Shown in pieces: positions 42,001 to 50,719 of a stretch of DNA of 64,000 nt. A program made the translations under genes and the position numbers. This stretch comes from Streptomyces griseorubiginosus (GTDB lineage: Bacteria > Actinomycetota > Actinomycetes > Streptomycetales > Streptomycetaceae). The stretch spans positions 186,001 to 250,000 of the forward strand of contig NZ_KQ948744.1 of the NCBI RefSeq assembly GCF_001514195.1. The letters run 5' to 3'. How positions within the stretch are numbered: the first letter of the stretch is position 1; every line of letters begins with the position of its first letter. The notes beneath the pieces are model-generated. The model searched no databases, had not been told where the DNA came from, and saw only the letters and a program-made list of their open reading frames with translations.

Positions 42001-43401
42001 TTACGCCACTCGCGCCCGGGGCGCGCTGCCGTGCCGGGCCGAGGCGATCAGGCCCTTCGCGGTGGCCAGCCAGCCCGCCGCCACGACGGCCGCGGCCACC
42101 GAGAGACCGAGGTAGCCGTTGAGGGGCATCACGATGCCGACCGCGCCGCCGAACACCCACGACACCTGGAGCAGGGTCTCGGAGCGGGCGAACGCGGAGG
42201 TGCGGACCAGTTCGGGCACGTCCCGCTGGATCAGCGCGTCCAGGGACAGTTTGGACAGGGCCTGCGAGAAACCGGCGACCGCCGCGAGACAGGCCACCAG
42301 GAACGCCCCGAAGAAGATCGCCGCGGTGATCGCCGCGCCCAGCACGACGGCCAGCACCGTCACGATGATGATCTCCGGCGCCTTCGACTTCAGCCAGGCC
42401 CCGACCGCCGTACCGAGCGCGTTGCCCGCGCCCGCCGACACCGCCACGAGGCCCAGCGAGACCGCCGCGCTCTCGCCGGTCAGCGGATGCTCGCGGAGCA
42501 GGAAGGCGAGGAAGAAGGTGAGGAAGCCGGAGAGCCAGCGCAGGGCGGCGTTCGCGCCCAGGGCGTGGGTGACGGCGGTGCCGACCGTGCGCAGCCCGGG
42601 CCGCTTGACCGGCTTGAGGTGCGGGCCGTGCAGATGCCCCTCGTCGGCGGCGAGCAGCGCCACGTCCTCCCCCTTGGCCGAGTCGACCTTCGGGGGCAGC
42701 GAGAACGACAGGAACGTGCCGGCCACGAAGATCACGAAGGCGCCGTAGAGCGGCCAGCGCGGTCCGATGGCCTGGAGCCCCGCGCCGACGGGCGCCGCGA
42801 TGCCGGTCGCGAGGAGGCCGCCGAGGGTGACGCGGGAGTTGGCCTTGACGAGGGAGAAGCGGGGCGGGAGCAGACGGGGCACGACCGCGCTTCTGACCAC
42901 GCCGTACGCCTTCGAGGCCACCAGTACGCCGAGGGCCGCCGGATACAGCTCCAGGCTGCCGGTGGCGACCGCCCCGGAGATGATCAGCGCGAGCAGGGCG
43001 CGGGCCAGCATGGCGCCCGCCATGGCCGCGCGGCGGCCGTGCGGCAGGCGGTCCAGGAGCGGGCCGATCACCGGGGCGAGGACCGTGAAGGGGGCCATGG
43101 TGATGGCGAGGTAGAGCGCGACGCGCCCGCGGGCCTCGTCGGTCGGCACGGAGAAGAACACCGTCGAGGCGAGCGCGACGGTGATCATCACGTCCCCCGC
43201 GCCGTTGACGGCGTGCAGTTCGATCAGCTTGCCGAGGCCGGACTCGCCCGCGCCGTGCGCGTGGGTCGCCTTGCGGATCCCCCGGGCCGTGCCGGTGAAC
43301 GGGAAGTGCAGGGCACGGCCGACGGCACGGACGGACCCGGTCATCCGGCCCGTCCCGCCACCGATCCCGGTGGCTCCCTGGGGTGTCCTCGTGGCTGCCA
43401 C
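42001..43401 (-). CDS. MFS-family membrane protein
   Basis: A 466-residue major facilitator with about 11-12 hydrophobic segments and the loop motif GPLLDRLPHGRRAAMAGAMLAR between segments 2 and 3, as in MFS motif A. A long cytoplasmic N-terminus (about 60 residues) precedes segment 1. Substrate unknown; efflux is likely from family. GTG 43401 (VAATRTPQGATGIGGG) is preferred from remembered homologues; ATG 43344 would give a protein 19 residues shorter. Ends 62 bp before the DUF2771 gene. Confidence 0.85.
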   Translation of the reverse strand: MAATRTPQGATGIGGGTGRMTGSVRAVGRALHFPFTGTARGIRKATHAHGAGESGLGKLIELHAVNGAGDVMITVALASTVFFSVPTDEARGRVALYLAITMAPFTVLAPVIGPLLDRLPHGRRAAMAGAMLARALLALIISGAVATGSLELYPAALGVLVASKAYGVVRSAVVPRLLPPRFSLVKANSRVTLGGLLATGIAAPVGAGLQAIGPRWPLYGAFVIFVAGTFLSFSLPPKVDSAKGEDVALLAADEGHLHGPHLKPVKRPGLRTVGTAVTHALGANAALRWLSGFLTFFLAFLLREHPLTGESAAVSLGLVAVSAGAGNALGTAVGAWLKSKAPEIIIVTVLAVVLGAAITAAIFFGAFLVACLAAVAGFSQALSKLSLDALIQRDVPELVRTSAFARSETLLQVSWVFGGAVGIVMPLNGYLGLSVAAAVVAAGWLATAKGLIASARHGSAPRARVA

Positions 43402-43490
43402 CCCGTCATAGTGCCCCGAGAAAGCTGTGAGTAGTGCGGTTACCGCGCGTATGAACGCATATGAAGCGCCTCCCGGAACCCTCCCGGACC

Positions 43491-43534
43491 CCTCCCGGAC
43501 CCCTCCGGAACCCTTCCCGGAGAGGTCCGGGAGG
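43491..43534. promoter_or_regulatory. Long hairpin in the MFS / DUF3027 divergent region
   Basis: CCTCCCGGACCCCTCCGG (43491-43508) pairs with CCGGAGAGGTCCGGGAGG (43517-43534) with a single mismatch and an 8-nt loop. A shorter stem follows at about 43656-43677 (GCGCCCGA / TTCGGGCGC). The 369-bp gap 43402-43770 holds no other feature that I can support. Confidence 0.55.
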
Positions 43535-43770
43535 AACGAACCCTCACGTCGGTGTAGGCCGAGCGGCGGCGAACAGGTAGCGTGCGTAGCGCGCCGTGGC
43601 GAATGTTCTCGGCCGCGCGCCTCTCTGACATCCCGCAGAATGGATGCGAGCAGGTGCGCCCGAGCGCGTTCGGGCGCGGACGTCGACGCGGCCCTTCGGT
43701 CCGCTCCGTCCGCACCCACCGCCTTCAGGCCGGCGCACCCGAGTGACGGCGTAGGAGAGAAGCGATACCT

Positions 43771-44697
43771 GTGAGCGCAGCGACAACGCGAAGCCGCACC
43801 CCCGACCGCCTGTGCGCCGAGGCCGTCGACCTCGCCCGGGCCGCCGCCGAGGAGGCCGCCGCGCCCGGAGTGGTGGGCGAGCACGCGGGCCTGGTCTCCG
43901 AGGGCGACCGTGTCGTGACGCACTTCTTCGAGTCCAAGGAACTCGGCTACCGCGGCTGGCGCTGGGCCGTCACGGTCGCACGGGCCTCCCGAGCGAAGAT
44001 CGTCACCCTGGACGAGGTCGTCCTGCTGCCCGGCCCGGACGCACTCCTCGCCCCCGAGTGGGTGCCCTGGAGCGAACGCCTGCGCCCCGGCGACATGGGC
44101 CCCGGAGACCTGCTGCCCACCGACGCCGAGGACCTGCGTCTGGAGCCCGGCTACACCGGCGAGGACGAGCCGCTGCCCAACGCGCCGGTCTCCGAGGAGA
44201 TGGCCGAACTGGTCGAGGCGGAGGACGCCGACGTCACCGGAGGCTCCCCCGCGAACCTTCCGATGACGCCCTCCCGCGGTTCGATCGCCGCGGTCGCCGA
44301 GGAACTCGGCATGCGCCGGGCCCGGGTCCTGTCCCGCTACGGCCTCCATGTCGCCGCCGACCGCTGGGAGGACTCCTTCGGCGCGCAGACCCCCATGGCC
44401 CAGGCGGCCCCGGCGCCCTGCGTCAGCTGCGGCTTCCTGGTCCCGCTCGGCGGCTCGCTGGGCCAGGCCTTCGGTCTGTGCGCCAACGAGTTCGCCCCGG
44501 CGGACGGCCGGGTGGTCTCCCTGTCGTACGGCTGCGGGGGCCACTCGGAGGCCGCGGTCATGCCGAAGCCGCCCCAGCCGGCGGCCCCGGTGATCGACGA
44601 GACCCGGGTGGACCCCTTCCCGCTACGCCCCGCCCGGGACTCCGGCTCGGTGCCGGAGACCGCGGACGAGGCGTCGGCGGAACTGGGCCACTCGTAG
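43771..44697 (+). CDS. DUF3027 protein
   Basis: A 308-residue soluble protein matching actinobacterial DUF3027. It has VVTHFFESKELGYRGWRWAVTVARA near the N-terminus, a linker rich in Asp/Glu (105-160), a helical part (AVAEELGMRRARVLSRYGL) and a CVSCGFLVP...CANEF...YGCGGHSE segment whose Cys/His residues suggest a zinc site. No function is known to me. GTG 43771 has GTAGGAGAG 9 nt upstream. Ends 12 bp from the convergent CU044_5270-type gene. Confidence 0.85.
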   Translation: MSAATTRSRTPDRLCAEAVDLARAAAEEAAAPGVVGEHAGLVSEGDRVVTHFFESKELGYRGWRWAVTVARASRAKIVTLDEVVLLPGPDALLAPEWVPWSERLRPGDMGPGDLLPTDAEDLRLEPGYTGEDEPLPNAPVSEEMAELVEAEDADVTGGSPANLPMTPSRGSIAAVAEELGMRRARVLSRYGLHVAADRWEDSFGAQTPMAQAAPAPCVSCGFLVPLGGSLGQAFGLCANEFAPADGRVVSLSYGCGGHSEAAVMPKPPQPAAPVIDETRVDPFPLRPARDSGSVPETADEASAELGHS

Positions 44698-44709
44698 GGG
44701 CTCTGTGGC

Positions 44710-45660
44710 TCAGGGGCGCTGGAAGACCCGGTCCACCACGCCGCTCGCGACGACGTACTGAGACTGCTCGACCACGCGCTTCGTGAACTTGACCGTGGTC
44801 CGCTCACGCAGCCCCAGGTACTGGTACGTCTTCGCGTCGAAGAGCAGCACCCGCCGGCCGTCCGCCCAGGGCGTGCCGGGCCGGCCCACGTACCGGACAC
44901 CGATCGCGGAGTGCCCGTTGAACTCGGTCCGGCCCGGGAGCACCTGCACGCCGGGGACGGCGGCGAGCGCCTTGTACGCCGCGGAGCGCAGGCCCTTGGG
45001 CAGGACGGACTTGGCGAGCAGCGCGGACAGGTAGGTCTGGACGAACGGCCACTCCTCGGGCCTTGTCTTCCGGCTGAAGTCGGGCTTCGTGCCCGACTCA
45101 CGCAGGACGATCGTCAGCCTGGCCGGGTCGAGGGGCAGTTTCTCCAGCTTCGACCACTCCATCGGCGGCCAGGAGTACTCCCCCTTCTGGAACGGCGGCA
45201 CCCACTGCTTGTAGCCCAGCTCGCTGACGTAGGACTTCTTGGACCCGTCGACCGAGCTCCAGCTCTCGTCGACGTACCTCTTCACCGGGCCGCCCCCGAC
45301 CGGCCTGCGTTCGATGACCTCCTTCGTGTAGATGAACTGGTCGTCGCGCGGGGCGACGGGCTTCTCGGTGCGCAGGGCCTCGGCGGCCGCCCCCCGCAGC
45401 ACGGTCGTCGCGCTGACCGTGCGGGTGCGGGGTTCGGTCCCCGTGTCCTGGGTGACCACCACGGTCGCGGTGACGGCCGCCGCGGCCACGCCGGCGACGG
45501 CGATCCGCAGCAGCGGACGGCGGCCGACGCCCGACACGGCGACGGGGGCGGCGGGTGCCTGCATCGCCTGCTGGAGACGGAAGCGGGCGCGGGCGCGGGC
45601 GGCGTCCGTGAGAGGGGGCGCGTCCGCGTCCCACTCCCTCAGGAGTTCGATCTCATTCAT
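44710..45660 (-). CDS. CU044_5270-family membrane protein, sigma-factor partner
   Basis: 316 residues: cytoplasmic N-terminus (MNEIELLREWDADAPPLTDAARARAR), one transmembrane segment (about 50-70, LLRIAVAGVAAAAVTATVVV) and a large extracellular domain. This layout and its position directly after an ECF sigma gene are typical of CU044_5270-type proteins, which may act as anti-sigma factors, although no zinc-type anti-sigma HxxxCxxC motif is present. The start overlaps the sigma gene by 8 bp, so equal expression is expected. Confidence 0.84.
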   Translation of the reverse strand: MNEIELLREWDADAPPLTDAARARARFRLQQAMQAPAAPVAVSGVGRRPLLRIAVAGVAAAAVTATVVVTQDTGTEPRTRTVSATTVLRGAAAEALRTEKPVAPRDDQFIYTKEVIERRPVGGGPVKRYVDESWSSVDGSKKSYVSELGYKQWVPPFQKGEYSWPPMEWSKLEKLPLDPARLTIVLRESGTKPDFSRKTRPEEWPFVQTYLSALLAKSVLPKGLRSAAYKALAAVPGVQVLPGRTEFNGHSAIGVRYVGRPGTPWADGRRVLLFDAKTYQYLGLRERTTVKFTKRVVEQSQYVVASGVVDRVFQRP

Positions 45661-46270
45661 GGTCGGATTCCTCTCGAAGAGCGGTCGGATCGGATCCGCC
45701 CAATGCCTCACGGACTTTTCTGCGAGCCCTGTGCAGCCGTGACCGGACCGTCCCGACCGGCACTCCGAGGGCGGCCGCGGCCTCCTCGTAGCCGAGGTCG
45801 GCCCAGGCGACCAGCAGCAGTACGTCCCGGTGCCGGGCGGGCAACCGGGCGAGCGCACCGGCGAGTTCGCCGCGCACCGCCTGCGCGCTCACCCGCGCGG
45901 CCACCTGGTCCGCGACCGTCTCGTCGGCCGGCCCGCCGGCCGCGGGGGCGGGCAGCCGGCCCAGTGCCTTCAGGCGCCGGGCCTCGGCACGCCGGTGCCG
46001 GCCGATGAGGTTGGTCGCGATGCCGAACAGCCAGGGGCGGGCGTCCGCCGACTCCGTGCGGTACCGGAAGCGCTGCTGGAACGCGGTGGTGAAGGTCTCC
46101 GCCATCACGTCCTCGGCGGCCTCCCCGCCGAGCCGGCGGGCCGCGTAGCGGTGCACCGAGTCGGCATGGCGGTCGAAGAGCACGGCGAACACCTCGGGCT
46201 CGTCCCACGACCGTTCGATCACCGAGGCGTCGCTGTCCTGCCCCACGCTGACGCCCGGTTCCACGGTCAT
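45653..46270 (-). CDS. ECF RNA polymerase sigma factor
   Basis: A 205-residue group 4 sigma factor with region 2 (about 25-95; FAVLFDRHADSVHRYAARRLG to DARPWLFGIATNLIGRHRR) and region 4 (about 130-190; LARLPARHRDVLLLVAWADL with helix-turn-helix YEEAAAALGVPVGTVRSRLHRAR). GAAAGGAGCC gives a strong binding site before ATG 46270. An ECF-like pair GGAAC (46342-46346, minus strand) and CGAA 17 bp later suggests autoregulation. Divergent from the GHKL ATPase gene with 188 bp between. Confidence 0.93.
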   Translation of the reverse strand: MTVEPGVSVGQDSDASVIERSWDEPEVFAVLFDRHADSVHRYAARRLGGEAAEDVMAETFTTAFQQRFRYRTESADARPWLFGIATNLIGRHRRAEARRLKALGRLPAPAAGGPADETVADQVAARVSAQAVRGELAGALARLPARHRDVLLLVAWADLGYEEAAAALGVPVGTVRSRLHRARRKVREALGGSDPTALREESDHE

Positions 46271-46318
46271 CGGGGCTCCTTTCGTCGCTGTAGCGCTGAA
46301 GCTCGGGCTTTCACCGGT

Positions 46319-46346
46319 ACTTCGCCGCTCGCGGGGATACGGTTCC
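46319..46346 (-). promoter_or_regulatory. Candidate autoregulated ECF promoter
   Basis: Minus strand GGAAC, 17 bp, CGAAGT. It fits the GGAAC -35 typical of ECF promoters and would start transcription about 40 nt before the sigma gene. Confidence 0.4.
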
Positions 46347-46458
46347 GTCCGGTTCTCGTCCGGCTGCCGTGCGGACGAGTTGTGAGGGCCACCGGGGCGG
46401 AGCGACCGTCCCGCCTCCTCGCGGTACCTTCGACGTCACGCCGATGAGGAGAGTCAAC

Positions 46459-49400
46459 GTGAGCAAGTTCGTGCGGCCCGCCGCCGAGGGTGCCGACCCG
46501 TTCGGGACCGCTCGGCTCAGGCGAGGTGTGCTGGACGCCTGGGCCACCAGTCCCGCCCGGTTCCGGGAGGACGCCAACGCCGAGGAGGACCTCGTCCTCG
46601 GCGGGTACCGGGACCGGCTGGTCGTCGAGCTCGCGCAGAACGCGGCCGACGCGGCGGCCCGTGCCGGGGTGCCCGGACGGCTCCGGCTCACCCTCCGCGA
46701 GGGCGTGCTCTTCGCCGCCAACACCGGCGCCCCGCTGGACGCGGCCGGCGTCGAGTCCCTCTCCACGCTCCGTGCCTCCGCCAAGCGCGAGCCGCGGAAC
46801 GGACCGGACGCGACGGACCCGACGTCCGGGGCGGTCGGCGCCGTCGGCCGCTTCGGCGTCGGCTTCGCCGCCGTGCTCGCCGTCACGGACGAGCCCGCCG
46901 TCGTCGGCCGGCACGGCGGGGTCCGCTGGTCGCTGGCCGAGGCCCGCGAGCACGCCGCCGAGACCGCCCGCCACAGCCCCGGCCTCGGCGACGAGATCCG
47001 CCGCCGCGACGGTCATGTCCCGCTGCTGCGGCTGCCGTTCGCCGCCGAGGGCACCGCGCCCGACCCCTACGACACCGTCGTCATCCTCCCGCTGCGCGAC
47101 ACCGCCGCAGCCGACCTCGCCGAGCGCCTGCTGCACGCCGTCGACGACGCCCTCCTGCTCGCTCTGCCGGGTCTGGAGGAGGTCGTGATCGAGACGGACA
47201 CGACCCGCACGATCAGCCGCCGCACCGACGGCGTCCTCACCGTCGTGGAGGACTCGCGCGACGGTACGACCCGGTGGCGCACGGCGTCCGCGCACGGCCC
47301 GCTCACCCCCGACCTGCTCGCCGACCGGCCCGTCGAGGAGCGGCTGCGCCCGCACTGGTCGCTGACCTGGGCCGTGCCCGCCGACGCCGACGGCAGCCCC
47401 GCGCACCCGCGCACCAGCCCGGTCGTGCACGCCCCGACCCCCAGCGACGAGCCGCTCGGCGTGCCCGCGCTGCTCATCGCGTCGTTCCCGCTCGACACCA
47501 CCCGCCGGCACGCGGCGCCCGGCCCCCTCACCGACTTCCTCGTGCAGCGCGCGGCCGACACCTACGCCGAACTCCTCGCCGGCTGGCGGCCGGTGGGCGA
47601 GGGCGTCATCGGCCTGGTGCCCGGCCCGCTCGGCAAGGGCGAGCTGGACGGCGCCCTGCGGCAGGCGATCCTGGAGCGGCTGCCGAGGGTCTCCTTCCTG
47701 CCGCCCGCGCTCGACCCCACCGACGACCTCCCGGACACCCTGCGCCCGCGCGAGGCCGAGGTCGTCGAGGGCGCCGGCGCCGACACCGTGCGGGTCCTCG
47801 CCGAGGTGCTGCCCACGCTGCTGCCCGCCGGTCTCGAACGGCGCGTGGAGCTGCGCACGCTGGGCGTCGCGCGGGTCCCGCTGACCGACGCGATCGACCG
47901 GCTCGCGGGCCTGGAGAAGGAGCCGGAGTGGTGGCAGCGGCTCTACGACTCCCTCGCGGGCGTCGACCCCGACCGGCTCACCGGCCTTCCGGTACCGCTC
48001 GCCGACGGGCGTACGACCATCGGGCCCCGGCAGGTGCTGCTGCCCACCTCCGACGGGCCCCTGATCGACGCCGAGATCCTCGCCCGGCTCGGTCTCAAGG
48101 TCGCCCACCCCAGCGCCGCCCACCCGCTCCTGGAGAAGCTGGGCGCACTGCCCGCCACCCCGCGCGCGGTGCTCACCACACCCCAGGTGCGGGCCGCGGT
48201 GGCCGCCTCCCTCGACGACGACGGCGGGGTCAGCTGGGAGGAGGACACCCCGGACGCCGAGGAGCTGGCCGACACCGTCCTCGCCCTGGTCCGGGACGCG
48301 GGCCTGGAGCCCGGCGACGAGCCGTGGCTCGGCGCGCTCGCCCTGCCCGACGAGGAGGGCGAGCCGGCCCCCGCCGGTGAACTCGTCCTCCCCGGCAGCG
48401 CGTTCGCGCAGGTCATCCGTGCGGACGAACTCGCCTTCGTGGACGCCGAGCTGGCGCAGAAGTGGGGCGAACAGCCCCTGGCCGCCTGCGGGGTGCTCGC
48501 CGACTTCGCCCTGGTCCGCGCCACCGACGTGGTCCTCGACCCCGACGAACTGGAGCCCCGCGAGGGCGACTTCGCCGAACCGGACGACGCCGGTCTGCTC
48601 GACGCCGTGGACGTGTGGTGCGAGGACATCCTCGACCGGTTCCCGGACACCCCGGTACCGCCGGTCGCCACCGAGCTGATCGCCGTACGCGATCTCGACC
48701 TCGTCGACGAGGACAAGTGGCCCGAGGCGCTGGCCCTGCTGGCGCAGCCCCCGCTGAGGGACGCGCTCACCCAGCAGGTCCGCATCCTGCTGCCGGACGG
48801 CACGCACGAGGTCGTACGGCCGTACACCGCCTGGTGGCTGCGCGGGAACCCGGTGCTCGACGGCCGCCGCCCGGCGGGCCTCCTCGCGGCCGGCGGGGAC
48901 CCGCTCCTGCGCGGCCTGTACGACGAGGCGGACGCGACCGGCTTCGACGACGAGCAGGTGCTGCGGGCGCTGGGGGTGCGGACGTCGGTGGCCGCGCTGC
49001 TGGAGGAGCCGGGCGGAGCGGCGGAACTCCTCGACCGCCTCGCCGACCCGTCCCGGCCGGTCACCGGATCCCAACTGCACGCGCTCTACGGCGCGTTGGC
49101 CGACCTGGACCCCGACCAGGTCACCCTCCCCGACGAGCTGCGGGCCGTCACCGACGGCCGCGTGGAGGTCGTGGACGCGGCGGACGCGGTGGTCGTCGAC
49201 TCCCCGGACCTGCTCCCCTTCACCCAGGGCGTCCCCCTGCTCCCCGTACGGCCGTCACGGGCGGGGGAGCTGGCCGAACTCTTCCAGGTGCGCCGCCTGA
49301 GCGAGTCCGTCACCGGGTCGGTGGACTCCGAGGGCACGGAACACGACGTCCCGGAGCCGGTACGGGTCCTGCTCGGCGCTCGGACCCCCTCCACCTACGT

Positions 49401-49605
49401 GGAGCACGAGGAACTCGTCGTGGACGGCGTGGAGATCGACTGGCGCCTCACCAACGACGGCATCCTGCACGCGGCCACCCTGGAGGGCGTCGCCGCGGGC
49501 CTCGCCTGGGCGGCCGGCCAGTGGCCCCGCCGCTTCGAGGTGGCAGCCCTGCTGGAGGACCCGACCCGCACGGACGAACTGGCGAGGGACCGCTGGTTCG
49601 ACTGA
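46459..49605 (+). CDS. Large GHKL ATPase, sacsin-N-like
   Basis: A 1048-residue cytoplasmic protein. The N-terminal 230 residues form a GHKL ATPase domain: N-box ELAQNAADAAARAG (near residue 60), LFAANTGAPLDAAGVESL (G1-like) and GRFGVGFAAVLAVTDEP (G2-like, near 132). This is the Hsp90-type fold found in sacsin. The remaining 800 residues are Asp/Glu/Leu/Pro-rich with no domain I recognise. Similar large proteins exist across streptomycetes; chaperone or remodelling activity is inference. GTG 46459 has GAGGAGAG 8 nt upstream; the open frame extends back to 46369 without such a site. No neighbouring nuclease, so a defence role is not supported. Confidence 0.85.
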   Translation: MSKFVRPAAEGADPFGTARLRRGVLDAWATSPARFREDANAEEDLVLGGYRDRLVVELAQNAADAAARAGVPGRLRLTLREGVLFAANTGAPLDAAGVESLSTLRASAKREPRNGPDATDPTSGAVGAVGRFGVGFAAVLAVTDEPAVVGRHGGVRWSLAEAREHAAETARHSPGLGDEIRRRDGHVPLLRLPFAAEGTAPDPYDTVVILPLRDTAAADLAERLLHAVDDALLLALPGLEEVVIETDTTRTISRRTDGVLTVVEDSRDGTTRWRTASAHGPLTPDLLADRPVEERLRPHWSLTWAVPADADGSPAHPRTSPVVHAPTPSDEPLGVPALLIASFPLDTTRRHAAPGPLTDFLVQRAADTYAELLAGWRPVGEGVIGLVPGPLGKGELDGALRQAILERLPRVSFLPPALDPTDDLPDTLRPREAEVVEGAGADTVRVLAEVLPTLLPAGLERRVELRTLGVARVPLTDAIDRLAGLEKEPEWWQRLYDSLAGVDPDRLTGLPVPLADGRTTIGPRQVLLPTSDGPLIDAEILARLGLKVAHPSAAHPLLEKLGALPATPRAVLTTPQVRAAVAASLDDDGGVSWEEDTPDAEELADTVLALVRDAGLEPGDEPWLGALALPDEEGEPAPAGELVLPGSAFAQVIRADELAFVDAELAQKWGEQPLAACGVLADFALVRATDVVLDPDELEPREGDFAEPDDAGLLDAVDVWCEDILDRFPDTPVPPVATELIAVRDLDLVDEDKWPEALALLAQPPLRDALTQQVRILLPDGTHEVVRPYTAWWLRGNPVLDGRRPAGLLAAGGDPLLRGLYDEADATGFDDEQVLRALGVRTSVAALLEEPGGAAELLDRLADPSRPVTGSQLHALYGALADLDPDQVTLPDELRAVTDGRVEVVDAADAVVVDSPDLLPFTQGVPLLPVRPSRAGELAELFQVRRLSESVTGSVDSEGTEHDVPEPVRVLLGARTPSTYVEHEELVVDGVEIDWRLTNDGILHAATLEGVAAGLAWAAGQWPRRFEVAALLEDPTRTDELARDRWFD

Positions 49606-49734
49606 GCGGCCGCTGCCACCGGGCCGGCTCACCCGGCTCACGCAAAATTCTTACCGTTGCTGCAACGCTTCACCCCGGACGCGCATCTGACCCCACGAGC
49701 CGCCAGGCTCCACGACCAGCCCCTGGGGGAAGAC

Positions 49735-50586
49735 ATGCGCATCCGCACGACCGTGGCCGCCGTTTCCGGCGGTCTCGTCCTCTCCGCCCTCGCCGTCCCG
49801 GTCGCCCAGGCCGACGGCGGGGGCGTGCACAAACCCACGGCCGCGGAGCGGTTCGGTGTCTCCAGAGCCGCGACGAGCGCCGCCGCCGACGACGAACTGC
49901 CCGTCGTCTCCAAGGTGACGGTCAACGGCGGCAAGAGCATCGTGGCCGGTTTGACGGGCGTGCAGACCTTCACCGTGTCGCTGACCGCCAGCCACTCCGC
50001 CGGTATCGAGGACGCGTACATCGACCTCTGGCACGGCAGGGACCGCACGCACGTCGACGGCGTGTTCCCTCCGAACGAGCAGAACGCCACCTGCACGCCG
50101 GTCGACGCCACGACGTCGACCTGCAAGCTCACCGTCACGATCGACGCCCGCCGCGAGCTCTTCATGAACTCGCTCGCCGGCACCTGGCACGTGACGGCCG
50201 CCGCGATCGCCGCCGACGAGACCGGAAGCGAGTACTGGAACGACTTCTACGGCACCCACCGGCTCCAGCGTGCGTCGAAGCTCACCGCCGACGCCGCCCC
50301 CGAGCCGGTGAAGAAGGGCAAGACCATCACCGTCACCGGCAAGCTGACGCGCGCCAACTGGGAGACCAGGAAGTACACCGGGTACTCGACCCAGCCGGTG
50401 AAGTTGCAGTTCCGCAAGAAGGACTCCGACACCTACACCACCGTGAAGACCGTCAAGACCAACAGCAAGGGCGACCTGAAGACCACGGTCAAGGCCACGG
50501 TCGACGGGTTCTACCGCTGGAGCTTCGCGGGCACCTCCACCACCCCGGCGGTCAACGCCGCGGGTGACTTCATCGACGTCAAGTAG
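49735..50586 (+). CDS. Secreted protein, paralogue A
   Basis: 283 residues with a clear Sec signal peptide (MRIRTTVAAVSGGLVLSALA, cleavage near AQA-D). The mature part has two beta-sandwich-like domains: one with two Cys (ATCTPVDATTSTCKL) and a C-terminal domain with EPVKKGKTITVTGKLTRANW and YSTQPVKLQFRKK. The second domain resembles Ig-like/calcium-independent adhesion modules found in streptomycete exported proteins. No catalytic motif. GGGGGAAG precedes ATG 49735. The next gene is a paralogue in tandem. Function unknown. Confidence 0.84.
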   Translation: MRIRTTVAAVSGGLVLSALAVPVAQADGGGVHKPTAAERFGVSRAATSAAADDELPVVSKVTVNGGKSIVAGLTGVQTFTVSLTASHSAGIEDAYIDLWHGRDRTHVDGVFPPNEQNATCTPVDATTSTCKLTVTIDARRELFMNSLAGTWHVTAAAIAADETGSEYWNDFYGTHRLQRASKLTADAAPEPVKKGKTITVTGKLTRANWETRKYTGYSTQPVKLQFRKKDSDTYTTVKTVKTNSKGDLKTTVKATVDGFYRWSFAGTSTTPAVNAAGDFIDVK

Positions 50587-50719
50587 GTCGAGCCGAGGTA
50601 AAGCGTTGCGCATGTGCGAACAAAATCACGCCCCACGCGTACAACCCGCCCCATGAGTCATGGATCTACGGAGTGAGTCATCAGACTCCGAGATCCTTCT
50701 CTCCTCCTGGGGAACGCAC

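Noticed and set aside
46267..49080. 937-codon open frame antisense to the GHKL ATPase
   Set aside because: Composition (Val/Gly/Arg/His-rich) mirrors the complementary strand of a GC-rich gene; no recognisable domain or ribosome binding site.
46459..49605. GHKL ATPase as part of an anti-phage defence system
   Set aside because: No nuclease, helicase or other defence gene lies beside it, and the surroundings are conserved core genes without signs of recent transfer.
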